From NCBI RefSeq assembly GCF_000333455.1, contig NZ_BADD01000036.1, forward strand, positions 1 through 35,076: 35,076 bases of DNA. Reading direction: 5' to 3'. Position 1 is the first letter of the stretch, and every line of letters begins with the position of its first letter. The notes beneath the pieces are model-generated. The model did not search any database. It was not told the origin of the DNA and saw nothing but the letters and a program-made list of their open reading frames with translations. Below are positions 12,195 to 18,697 of this stretch, in pieces. The stretch is from Rhodopseudomonas sp. B29 (GTDB lineage: Bacteria; Pseudomonadota; Alphaproteobacteria; Rhizobiales; Xanthobacteraceae). Position numbers and translations under genes: made by a program.

Positions 12195-12322
12195 GATTCC
12201 ACGCAATGTGTTGCGTGAGGCGAGGGCTAGCCTCTGCGCCGTCATTGCCGAACTTTCTAGAGGTGGGGAGTTTCGACGCTGACGGGAGCCCCGAACATGG
12301 CCTCGTTCGGGGCTCTTTGTTT
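12195..12322 (+). ncRNA. Possible small structured RNA ending in an intrinsic terminator
   Basis: Three consecutive hairpins can be drawn: CACGCAA (12200-12206) with TTGCGTG (12211-12217); GAGGC (12217-12221) with GCCTC (12230-12234); and the terminator stem at 12286-12315. No convincing frame exists here. It could simply be the 3' leader and terminator of the 46-aa gene. The case for a separate RNA is structural only; no clear promoter was found. Confidence 0.25.
12286..12322 (+). terminator. Strong intrinsic terminator
   Basis: GAGCCCCGAAC (12286-12296) pairs perfectly with GTTCGGGGCTC (12305-12315), an 11-bp stem with an 8-nt loop, followed by TTTGTTT. It ends transcription from the receiver/46-aa side before the collagen-like lipoprotein gene. 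Confidence 0.85.
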
Positions 12323-12393
12323 CAGACGGAACGCGGTCCGACGGCGCGATTGGTCCGACGCGATTGATCGGGCGTTATTGGTGCGAGGGCGAC

Positions 12394-12777
12394 ATGCGAG
12401 CTAACAGGATCGGCTTCCGCGCCACACTGATCGCAATCGCCGCGGCGCTTGCGCTCGCGGGCTGCGGTGAAGGGCAGAGCTCGAAGGGCGAACCGGGACC
12501 CGCCGGACCGCCCGGCCCAGCCGGGCCGCCCGGCCCAGCCGGGCCGCCCGGTGCAGACGGGATCTCGTCCAGTAGTATTCGTACCCTGACCTCTTCGAGC
12601 TGCGCCGCGGACGGCTGCCCGTTGAGCTGCGATGCTGACGAGACGCTTGTGTCGGCGCTCTGCGTCGGCGCGACTTCCGTGCGATTCAGCGAAGCGATCA
12701 CACTCGCGAATGGCGTCATGACGGCACGCTGCGGCCCCAGCTCAACGAGCATCGCGCTGAGTTGCGCGCGCAAGTAG
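12394..12777 (+). CDS. Small lipoprotein with a collagen-like Gly-X-Y repeat
   Basis: A 127-residue exported lipoprotein. The signal peptide (MRANRIGFRATLIAIAAALA) ends in the lipobox LALAGC. It is followed at once by eight Gly-X-Y triplets (GEPGPAGPPGPAGPPGPAGP...GADG) and then by a compact C-terminal domain with five Cys (SSSCAADGCPLSCDADE...LC...RCG...LSCARK), probably disulfide-bonded in the periplasm or outside. Eight triplets is too few for a stable long triple helix, so it may be a trimerising stalk. The coding DNA of the repeat holds identical 18-bp units. The start at 12394 has GAGGG about 6 nt upstream and gives a proper signal peptide; a start at 12364 would add a charged extension. 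A strong terminator lies just upstream, so it has its own promoter. Confidence 0.85.
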   Translation: MRANRIGFRATLIAIAAALALAGCGEGQSSKGEPGPAGPPGPAGPPGPAGPPGADGISSSSIRTLTSSSCAADGCPLSCDADETLVSALCVGATSVRFSEAITLANGVMTARCGPSSTSIALSCARK

Positions 12778-12878
12778 TGCAAATAATGCCAGGCGCACGC
12801 CGAATTTCGGCGGGTTGATTACCTTGTTCAGGAGATTTTCAACTTAGCTCTGCGAGCAAGCATTATGACAGGCACGGC

Positions 12879-12892
12879 TTGATCTAAATCAA
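12879..12892 (+). promoter_or_regulatory. FNR/FixK-type binding site
   Basis: TTGAT-CTAA-ATCAA is a perfect match to the FNR/FixK palindrome TTGAT-N4-ATCAA. Its centre (12885.5) is 42.5 bp from the ATG of the 57-aa Cys-rich protein at 12928. If it is a class II site at -41.5, transcription would start at about 12927, making that mRNA leaderless. This agrees with the absence of a ribosome-binding site there. Low-oxygen control by an FNR or FixK protein is the likely meaning. Confidence 0.7.
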
Positions 12893-12927
12893 GTGCAGCC
12901 TGATCCGGCACGTCAAACCTGCTCGCA

Positions 12928-13101
12928 ATGACCCACGTACTCTACCAATGTCCAAGGACCGGCCTCAAGGTCCAGACGATGCTTGCAGAGGAAACGACGA
13001 CGCCGGATGGCCAGCGGACGTTCGAGTTGGTGCGCTGTCCGGCTTGCACGCAGGTGCATTTTGTCAATCGTACCACCGGCAAGCTGTTAGGCGACAAATA
13101 G
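12928..13101 (+). CDS. Small Cys-rich (zinc-ribbon-like) protein, 57 aa
   Basis: The frame ATG 12928 to TAG 13101 encodes MTHVLYQCPRTGLKVQTMLA, a polar middle, and VRCPACTQVHFVNRTTGKLL. Cys8 and the C37-P-A-C40 pair look like a degenerate zinc ribbon. Short proteins with C-P-x-T-G-L-K-V and C-P-A-C-x-x-x-H-F-x-N are, as far as I recall, widespread in Bradyrhizobium and relatives, with no known function. No ribosome-binding site is visible, and an FNR/FixK palindrome sits at a spacing that predicts a leaderless transcript. It is convergent with the Crp/Fnr regulator gene (82-bp gap). An overlapping frame at 12948 is a shadow. Confidence 0.78.
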   Translation: MTHVLYQCPRTGLKVQTMLAEETTTPDGQRTFELVRCPACTQVHFVNRTTGKLLGDK

Positions 13102-13183
13102 CGCCCCGGGCGGCCAATCGCCCGCTAAGCCGAGTGCTCAAAAGTGAATCCTGAGAGTCCTAACGCGACGAGATTCGCCGACG

Positions 13184-13870
13184 TCAGTCGGTGTCGCGGG
13201 GTACCGCCAACAGCTTGGGCTTGTCGGGCAGAACGGCCGTTCGTAATGCAGCGTGCACCTCGATGTGGCCGTTGTAGTCGATAAACCCCTGTTTGCGGAA
13301 TTTGTTCATGAAGTAACTGACGCGCGAGCGCGTCGTGCCGATCATCTCGGCCAACGTTTCCTGGCTGATCTCCACAGGCAGCGGTCGAGCCGGCTCGTCT
13401 TCGCCGATATTGGACAGCAACAACAACAGACGCGCGAGCCGCTTCTCGCTCGAGTTGAACAGCTGATCGATCAAATCTTCTTCGATGCGGCAGTTGCGGG
13501 ACAGCAGGTGCGTCATGAAGAACTCGCCGAACGCAGGCTCGCGCCGGACCGTCTCGATCAGCACCTGATAGGCCACCGATGTGACGACGCAATCCTGCAT
13601 CGCCGTCGCCGTGGAGATCCGCTGCCGCTTTCCGATCAGTCCGACTTCACCGAAAAACTGCCCTGGTTGCAGGATAGCGACCACCGCTTCCTTGCCCTGC
13701 TCGGACATCACCGCAAGCTTGACCCGACCGCTCTGTATGAACAGGACACAGTCGGCTTCGTCGCCCTGCGCGAAGATGGTGTCGTTCTTGCGGAACCGCA
13801 GCACCGTCCGACCGGTTCCGGAACTGCCAAGAAATTCCTTGGGATCAAACGGCGTCCCGGAAGCAATCAC
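13184..13870 (-). CDS. Crp/Fnr-family transcription regulator
   Basis: A 228-residue regulator. The N-terminal cyclic-nucleotide-like beta-roll covers about residues 20-130 (FAQGDEADCVLFIQSGRVKL...GQFFGEVGLIG), a long dimer helix follows, and a winged HTH covers about 150-200 (ISQETLAEMIGTTRSRVSYFMNKFRKQG). It lacks the N-terminal Cys cluster of oxygen-sensing FNR; the only nearby Cys is in DEADC. The recognition helix GTTRSRVSYFMNKF differs from the E-x-x-S-R pattern of FNR/FixK, so it probably does not read the TTGAT-N4-ATCAA site 300 bp away. The ligand is unknown. It is convergent with the 57-aa gene. Confidence 0.93.
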   Translation of the reverse strand: MIASGTPFDPKEFLGSSGTGRTVLRFRKNDTIFAQGDEADCVLFIQSGRVKLAVMSEQGKEAVVAILQPGQFFGEVGLIGKRQRISTATAMQDCVVTSVAYQVLIETVRREPAFGEFFMTHLLSRNCRIEEDLIDQLFNSSEKRLARLLLLLSNIGEDEPARPLPVEISQETLAEMIGTTRSRVSYFMNKFRKQGFIDYNGHIEVHAALRTAVLPDKPKLLAVPRDTD

Positions 13871-14086
13871 GAGGTATCCTGTACGCAGCCCTCGCGTGAA
13901 CGCGCGGGTCCTTCAACGGCAATGGTATGAGCGAATCCGCTCGCCAGTAATCATCAACAAATCGAAGAAAAAAATCTGTCCAGTTTTGACCATGATACCA
14001 ACCAAGCGTAGTCGGCCTCCGCGGTCAGAGCGCCGCGCTGATCGTGATTGCCTCAAAGACGGAATACAACCTCGACGCTGACGCGC

Positions 14087-14365
14087 TCAGTTCGCAGCGT
14101 GAGCCTTGGGTTTCACGTGCGGCTTCTTGGCCGCGGGAGCCGGAGCGTCGCTTGCCCGCACGCTACCCCAAGGATCCGAGGAGACCTTCGGGTCGGGTAT
14201 CTTGCGCAAGGAATCCTGGTAAGCCCTCTGCCGGATGGCGTCCTGCTCCTTCTGCTCGGGGGTGCGGTGCTCGATCTCCGGAATGAGGTTTACGTGCGGC
14301 CCCTCTTGCGCAAATGCCGGCCCGGCCAGCACGGACATCATCAACGCGGCCCGCATGACTTTCAT
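14087..14365 (-). CDS. Small exported protein of unknown function (92 aa)
   Basis: A signal peptide (MKVMRAALMMSVLAGPAFAQ, cleavage after AFA) is followed by a charged, proline-containing mature chain (EIEHRTPEQKEQDAIRQRAY) and a Lys/Ala/Pro-rich tail (APAAKKPHVKPKAHAAN). No cysteine or enzymatic motif is present. The ATG at 14365 has GGAGAGG about 6 nt upstream and yields the signal peptide; the longer frame to 14575 overlaps the lipoprotein gene and is not protein-like. It lies 41 nt downstream of the 41-aa lipoprotein gene, so the two are probably cotranscribed. Confidence 0.72.
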   Translation of the reverse strand: MKVMRAALMMSVLAGPAFAQEGPHVNLIPEIEHRTPEQKEQDAIRQRAYQDSLRKIPDPKVSSDPWGSVRASDAPAPAAKKPHVKPKAHAAN

Positions 14366-14406
14366 CGCAACCTCTCCCCCAAACGACCGTGCGCTCGGCA
14401 TGGCCG

Positions 14407-14532
14407 TCACAGCCGATCCGACCTGCAAGCCTTCTGCATCCAGTCTTCCCAGATCGGGCCGCATTTCGTGCACCCGCCGAGTGCCGTGGCGATCGCCAAG
14501 GCGGCAAGAACCAACGCAGAACGCTTGAACAT
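14407..14532 (-). CDS. Tiny lipoprotein (41 aa)
   Basis: ATG 14532 to TGA 14407 encodes MFKRSALVLAALAIATALGG, then Cys, then TKCGPIWEDWMQKACRSDRL. The lipobox ALGGC is textbook. The mature peptide is only about 21 residues with three Cys. The K-C-G-P-x-W-x-D-W pattern recalls short bradyrhizobial lipoproteins I have seen as hypothetical proteins; this is memory, not a search. The ribosome-binding site is weak (GGGTGGG). It is first of a probable pair with the exported 92-aa protein. Confidence 0.65.
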   Translation of the reverse strand: MFKRSALVLAALAIATALGGCTKCGPIWEDWMQKACRSDRL

Positions 14533-14732
14533 GACCGTACCCACCCATACTCACGGCGACCTTAAGGGAGACCATGGCGTTTTCAAGCCGACGGACACAT
14601 CGCGTAACCGCAGCGATTAGGTTTTAATTTCAGGTAAATTCGACGGGCCCAGGTTCCAATTTCGGATTCAGAGGCCGGCAATTCGCACCTGCATATAAGC
14701 CGCGGCGAATTAGACGAAGCCGGAACACTCAA

Positions 14733-14975
14733 ATGATCGAGAAGCGGGCCAGTCCGCGGCAGCGGGTTTTCAAGCGGGGAACCATCGTGATGGCTGGCGG
14801 CGGCGGGTTCGACTGCACGGTTCGGAACCTGTCGGAAACCGGAGCGCGGATTGACCTCAGCGACCCGGTCGAGTTGCCGGACCGGTTCCTGCTGGTGATC
14901 GAGTCGGAAAACTCGATGCGCCGCTGCCGCCCGGTCTGGAATACGGCCGCTCGGATCGGGCTTGCGTTCGAATAG
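14733..14975 (+). CDS. PilZ-domain protein (80 aa)
   Basis: A single small PilZ domain, the c-di-GMP-binding fold. The N-terminal R-x-x-x-R region is RASPRQRVFKRG and the second motif is VRNLSETGARIDLS, corresponding to the usual D/N-x-S-x-x-G. The end (RCRPVWNTAARIGLAFE) matches the typical W-x-x-x-x-x-x-G-v-x-F pattern. Both motifs needed for ligand binding look intact apart from Asn in place of Asp in the second. No effector domain is attached, so it would act as an adaptor. It is divergent from the 41-aa lipoprotein gene. A 12-bp direct repeat (TTCGAATAGCCA) straddles its stop codon. Confidence 0.85.
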   Translation: MIEKRASPRQRVFKRGTIVMAGGGGFDCTVRNLSETGARIDLSDPVELPDRFLLVIESENSMRRCRPVWNTAARIGLAFE

Positions 14976-15003
14976 CCAATTGCCTTCGAATAGCCAGGGC
15001 GCC

Positions 15004-15106
15004 CAGAGCGTTTTAGCGCGAAGCGGATACCGGTTCGCGTGAAGAAAACGCGTCAACAAGATTCTAGAGCTCCGGTTCTGATTCTATCAGAACCGGAAAA
15101 GCCCTA
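15004..15106. repeat. Family 3 repeat, copy 2
   Basis: Same design as 10974-11079: GCGTTTT with AAAACGC, then CCGGTTCTGAT with ATCAGAACCGG, ending GCCCTAG. It lies between the convergent PilZ and caspase-fold genes, and its right end supplies the TAG (15104-15106) that ends the minus-strand gene, exactly as in copy 1. Confidence 0.9.
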
Positions 15107-16588
15107 GCGGCCCCCGCCCATGCGACCGCCACCCTGATAGCCCCCGCCTTGATAAGACGGCCCGCTCGGGCCCCGGTAACCGCCCCGGTAGCCTCCGCCA
15201 TAACCTCCCCCGTAGCCGATCACTGGGGCCGGTGTATCGATGATCACCGGGCGGCGTGGCACGACCACGACATCATCTTCATCATCATAATACCTGCCAC
15301 GAACCGGCTTCTTGGCGGTCCGCCGCGACGGCGCGTCCTCTTCGGCACGCTTGGATTTCTTGGTGTCGGCCTTCTTCGGCTTGTCGATCGCCGGCGGGCT
15401 CGGCGGCACTGCGCATGGGCAGGTCAGCGCCGCATTGGTCGGCGCCGGGGATGCCGGCGCTACGGCCGCCACGGCGACGGGTTCAGGACGGTTGCGCGTC
15501 CGCTCCTCGAGCTTCTTGGCGGTGGCCGTAAGATCGCTGTCGGGATACTGGCTGAGGAACCCACGATAGGCCGACGCCGTGTTGATCAGAATCGCCCGGC
15601 TCCACGCCTGCATCCGGCGGTGGCGGTCGAGCCAAAGCTTGGTCTCGGTGGCATAAGGCGGCTCGGCGTAAAGCGAAACGAACGCCTCATAGGCTTCGCC
15701 CGACCCGTCGGCGACGATCAGGGCATGGGCCTCTTCGGCCGACTTGCCCTTGAGCAGTGCACGCCACTCGTCCGCGCTGGGCTTCTTGCCCGGCTTGGTG
15801 TCCGGCTGCGCGGCGGCCTCTGCGCTGCCGAAGAAACGGAAATCGTCGACCAGCGACGAGCTTTCCCACGGCGTCTGCCGGCCCGACGTAGCCTTGTTGA
15901 CTGCGAGACGAACCCTCTTGAGGGTGTCCTCGATCTGCAGGCCGCTCTCGCGGCCGGCCTTGAGCAGTGCGCTGGTGTAGGGGCTGTTGGCACCATTGCC
16001 GTCCTCGGCTTCGGCGCCGGGCGAGGTCGAATACGACAGCAGCGTTCCCGGCGCGCCGGTGCGGGTGTCGACCAAAGCGAGGCCGTGGCCGGCGGTGCCG
16101 CTGAGCTGCGGGAACGGATTGTTACGGCAGGCATCCAGCATGATGATGCGGGTCTTGCCGGGCGCCGACGCCAGCGTGTTGAGCACGTCGTTGAGCCGCA
16201 CCGCCTGCAGCGGAATGTCCGCCTCACGCTTGGGATCGACGTCGACCGGGATCAGATAGTTCTCGCCGTCGACCTGAATGCCGTGGCCGGCATAGAACAT
16301 CAGCGCCACCGTATCGGGCCCTTTGCCGGCGAGCTTGGCGGCGAAATCGCCGACCACTTCGCGCAGCTGGGTCTGGCCGAGGTCGCTCGCGGCCGTGACC
16401 TCGAAGCCGGCCTCGCCGAGCATCTGCTCGATCGCCTTGGCGTCGTTGACCGGATTGGGCAGCGCCGGCACGGCCTTGTAGGCCGACTGGCCGATCACCA
16501 GCGCAAGCCGGCTTTCCGCCATGGCGTCTGCCGTGCCGAACAGCAATGCCGTCGCGACCGCCACCTGGCCCCAGAACGCGCGCAACAT
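15104..16588 (-). CDS. Exported caspase-fold (peptidase C14) protein
   Basis: A 494-residue protein with a signal peptide (MLRAFWGQVAVATALLFGTA...AMA) and an N-terminal caspase p20 domain. The start of the fold is SRLALVIGQSAYKAVPALPN. The catalytic dyad is intact: His102 in MFYAGHGIQVDGENYLIP and Cys154 in IIMLDACRNNPF. Such bacterial orthocaspase/metacaspase-like enzymes usually cut after Arg or Lys. The C-terminal half has an SEL1/TPR-like helical piece (YEAFVSLYAEPPYATETKLW), a low-complexity Pro/Ala/Lys linker, and a Gly/Tyr/Arg-rich tail of about 40 residues (GYGGGYGGGYRGGYRG...GGR). The start at 16588 has GGAGAGAGG upstream and gives the signal peptide. Its stop is inside the family 3 repeat. 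The substrate is unknown; the location should be periplasmic. Confidence 0.92.
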   Translation of the reverse strand: MLRAFWGQVAVATALLFGTADAMAESRLALVIGQSAYKAVPALPNPVNDAKAIEQMLGEAGFEVTAASDLGQTQLREVVGDFAAKLAGKGPDTVALMFYAGHGIQVDGENYLIPVDVDPKREADIPLQAVRLNDVLNTLASAPGKTRIIMLDACRNNPFPQLSGTAGHGLALVDTRTGAPGTLLSYSTSPGAEAEDGNGANSPYTSALLKAGRESGLQIEDTLKRVRLAVNKATSGRQTPWESSSLVDDFRFFGSAEAAAQPDTKPGKKPSADEWRALLKGKSAEEAHALIVADGSGEAYEAFVSLYAEPPYATETKLWLDRHRRMQAWSRAILINTASAYRGFLSQYPDSDLTATAKKLEERTRNRPEPVAVAAVAPASPAPTNAALTCPCAVPPSPPAIDKPKKADTKKSKRAEEDAPSRRTAKKPVRGRYYDDEDDVVVVPRRPVIIDTPAPVIGYGGGYGGGYRGGYRGPSGPSYQGGGYQGGGRMGGGR

Positions 16589-16789
16589 CGACCTCTCTCC
16601 CCCGCTGCATTTCCGTTTTAGTCGGGTGTCGCGGCGCAGGGGTTCATGAGCTAAGACGGGCAAGACGTCGCGGTTAACATTACCGGCCGAAATCGGCGGC
16701 GGAACCGAAGCGGTCTTCTCGTCTGTCGATTACCTTATCCGACCATCGCCAAAGGTCGCGACAAGCGGCCGAGCAGGTGAGGAACAGGT

Positions 16790-17950
16790 TTGGCGGACAT
16801 TTTGCAATCGACGCGGGGGCGAATGTCCGAAGCCGGAGCGATGCCCTTGAGGCGCAGCGACCCGCCGCTGGCGACAGCCGTCGAGTTGGGCGCTTGGCGT
16901 GATCTCGCCGCCAGCGCGCTCGAGCCGAACGCCTACTACCTGCCCGAGTGGGTCCTGGCGGCGAATGCGGCCCCGGACGAGCAAGCGGCACCGCGTGTGC
17001 TATTTGGCCAAGGCTCCGACGGACGACTGACCGGGCTGCTGCCGGTGCAGCCGCTCTGGCCGATGCTGCAGACACCGCTGCGGCTGCTGATGTCGGCCGA
17101 TCCGTTTCGTTCGCTCAACACGCCCTTGCTCCACCGCGACTATGCCGCCCAAGGCGCGGCCGCGTTGATCGCTGCGGCGCGTGCAAGCGGAGCGCGGGCG
17201 CTGCTGCTGCGCGATGTCGCCATCGAAGGCGACACTGCACGAGCGCTGAACCGGGCTGTCGCGGCCGAGGGTCTCCAGCCAGTCTTGCTGCGCCGCTGGT
17301 CGCGCGCGTCGCTCGACGCTCGCCAGGACGCCGAGGCGCTGCTACGCAGCGGCCTCGGTCCCAAGAAGCTCAAGGATTATCGCCGGCTCAAGCGCAGGCT
17401 CGCCGAGCACGGCCCGATCAGCTTCACGGTCGCACGCAGCGCCGACGACATCGATCGCGCCTATGATGTATTTCTGGCGCTGGAAGACAGTGGCTGGAAG
17501 GGCCGGCGCGGCAGTTCGCTGGCGCGGCAGCCGGCGCGCGCCGCGATGCTCCGGCGCGCCGCGATCGCCCTCGCCGCCCAAAGTCAGTGCGAGATCGTGC
17601 AACTCAACGCCGGCGAGACGCCGGTCGCCTCCGGCATCATCCTGCGGCATCTCGACCGCGCCTATTTCTTCAAGCTCGGCATCGCCGAAGGGTTCGCGCG
17701 CCAGTCGCCGGGCGCGCTGCTGACGATCGAAATCACGCGGCATCTGTGCGCCGATCCTGCGATCGCGATGGCGGATTCCACCGCCGGCCCCGACCATCCG
17801 ATGATCGGCCCGATCTGGCGCGGCCGGATCGAGATCGGCGACGTGCTGATCCCGCTGCGGGCTGGCGATCCCTTGATCGGCCCGATCACCATCGCACTGC
17901 GGACGCGCGAAACGTTGCGGCGAACCGCCAAGCGGCTACTGCGGCGCTGA
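16790..17950 (+). CDS. BioF2-like / CelD-type acetyltransferase (Acetyltransf_6)
   Basis: A 386-residue protein of the double-GNAT type. The N-terminal half contains ALEPNAYYLPEWVLAANAAP and a strand/helix core; the C-terminal half has the GNAT core (GPKKLKDYRRLKRRLAEHGP, LALEDSGWKGRRGSSLARQP, FFKLGIAEGFARQSPGALL). The W-K-G-x-x-G-S and the AYFFKLGIAEGFARQSPG stretch are hallmarks of the CelD/FemAB-like group linked to polysaccharide or peptide acylation. The substrate is unknown. Two starts are possible: TTG at 16790 with GAGG nearby, or ATG at 16823 after GGGGG. It is divergent from the caspase-fold gene (about 200 bp) and convergent with the DsbA-like gene (7-bp gap). Confidence 0.85.
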   Translation: MADILQSTRGRMSEAGAMPLRRSDPPLATAVELGAWRDLAASALEPNAYYLPEWVLAANAAPDEQAAPRVLFGQGSDGRLTGLLPVQPLWPMLQTPLRLLMSADPFRSLNTPLLHRDYAAQGAAALIAAARASGARALLLRDVAIEGDTARALNRAVAAEGLQPVLLRRWSRASLDARQDAEALLRSGLGPKKLKDYRRLKRRLAEHGPISFTVARSADDIDRAYDVFLALEDSGWKGRRGSSLARQPARAAMLRRAAIALAAQSQCEIVQLNAGETPVASGIILRHLDRAYFFKLGIAEGFARQSPGALLTIEITRHLCADPAIAMADSTAGPDHPMIGPIWRGRIEIGDVLIPLRAGDPLIGPITIALRTRETLRRTAKRLLRR

Positions 17951-17957
17951 GCGCCCG

Positions 17958-18623
17958 TTACTCCGCGGCGTCGGCGTTGATTTCCGCCGACAGCTTGCGG
18001 ATGGCGCGTGCCAGCAGTGCCGGATCCTGCGCACCCGAGACCGCGTATTGCTGCATGAAGACGAAGGTCGGCACGCCCGAGATGCCCTTCTCGCTCGCTT
18101 CCTGAGCCTGCGCCGTGATCAGTTCGACGTCTTCGCCGCTGGCCAGCTTGCTGCGAACTTCTTCGGCGTCCAGCCCACACTCTGCTGCGGCACTCACCAA
18201 CACTTCACGATCGGTGAGATCGCCGCCGTCGCGGAAGTACAACTCCATCAGGCGCTGCTTCATCGCCGGCCCGCGGCCGATCGCATCGGCCCAATGGATC
18301 AGGCGATGGCAGTCGATCGTATTGGGCTGTCGCTGGACGCGCTCCGGACGATATTCGAGTCCCTCGTTCGCAGCAGCTTCGACCACGCTGCCGGACAGCT
18401 GCTTGTAGCGTTCCGGCGAGCCGAACTTGGTGGTGAGATACTCGTCGCGCCCGATGCCCTCGCGCGGCACCCACGGATTGAGGAAAAACGGCCGATAGGT
18501 GAGTTCGACCGGAACGTCGGCGGCGAGCTCGAGCGCCTGCTCGATCCGCTTCTTGCCGATGTAGCACCACGGGCAGACCACGTCGGACACGACATCGATC
18601 TGTAGCGGCTTGATCGCGCTCAT
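17958..18623 (-). CDS. DsbA-family oxidoreductase (FrnE-like)
   Basis: A 221-residue cytoplasmic thioredoxin-fold protein without a signal peptide. The redox motif is C17-P-W-C20 in SDVVCPWCYIGKKR and the cis-Pro is in GISGVPTFVFMQQYAVSGAQ. This is the FrnE/2-hydroxychromene-2-carboxylate-isomerase-like branch, acting as a cytosolic dithiol oxidoreductase in stress responses or in polyketide chemistry. The ATG at 18623 has GAGGAGG upstream; the longer frame to 19004 overlaps the XRE regulator gene. It follows the regulator gene on the same strand with a 74-bp gap. Confidence 0.93.
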   Translation of the reverse strand: MSAIKPLQIDVVSDVVCPWCYIGKKRIEQALELAADVPVELTYRPFFLNPWVPREGIGRDEYLTTKFGSPERYKQLSGSVVEAAANEGLEYRPERVQRQPNTIDCHRLIHWADAIGRGPAMKQRLMELYFRDGGDLTDREVLVSAAAECGLDAEEVRSKLASGEDVELITAQAQEASEKGISGVPTFVFMQQYAVSGAQDPALLARAIRKLSAEINADAAE

Positions 18624-18697
18624 CGGCGCCTCCTCGTGGTTCGTTTCCTGTCCGACAGTTCCACACAGATGGGGACGCCGCAATCGCCCGCAAGGCG

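Noticed and set aside
11919-12245. A 108-residue minus-strand frame over the 46-aa gene
   Set aside because: No ribosome-binding site and no recognisable motif; the plus-strand frame has a good start site and more natural composition.
12948-13154. A plus-strand frame overlapping the 57-aa Cys-rich gene
   Set aside because: Out of frame with the C-P-x-T-G and C-P-A-C motifs; these are in the frame from 12928.
13184-13870. The Crp/Fnr regulator as the FNR/FixK that reads the nearby TTGAT-N4-ATCAA site
   Set aside because: It lacks the FNR Cys cluster, and its recognition helix differs from the FNR/FixK pattern.
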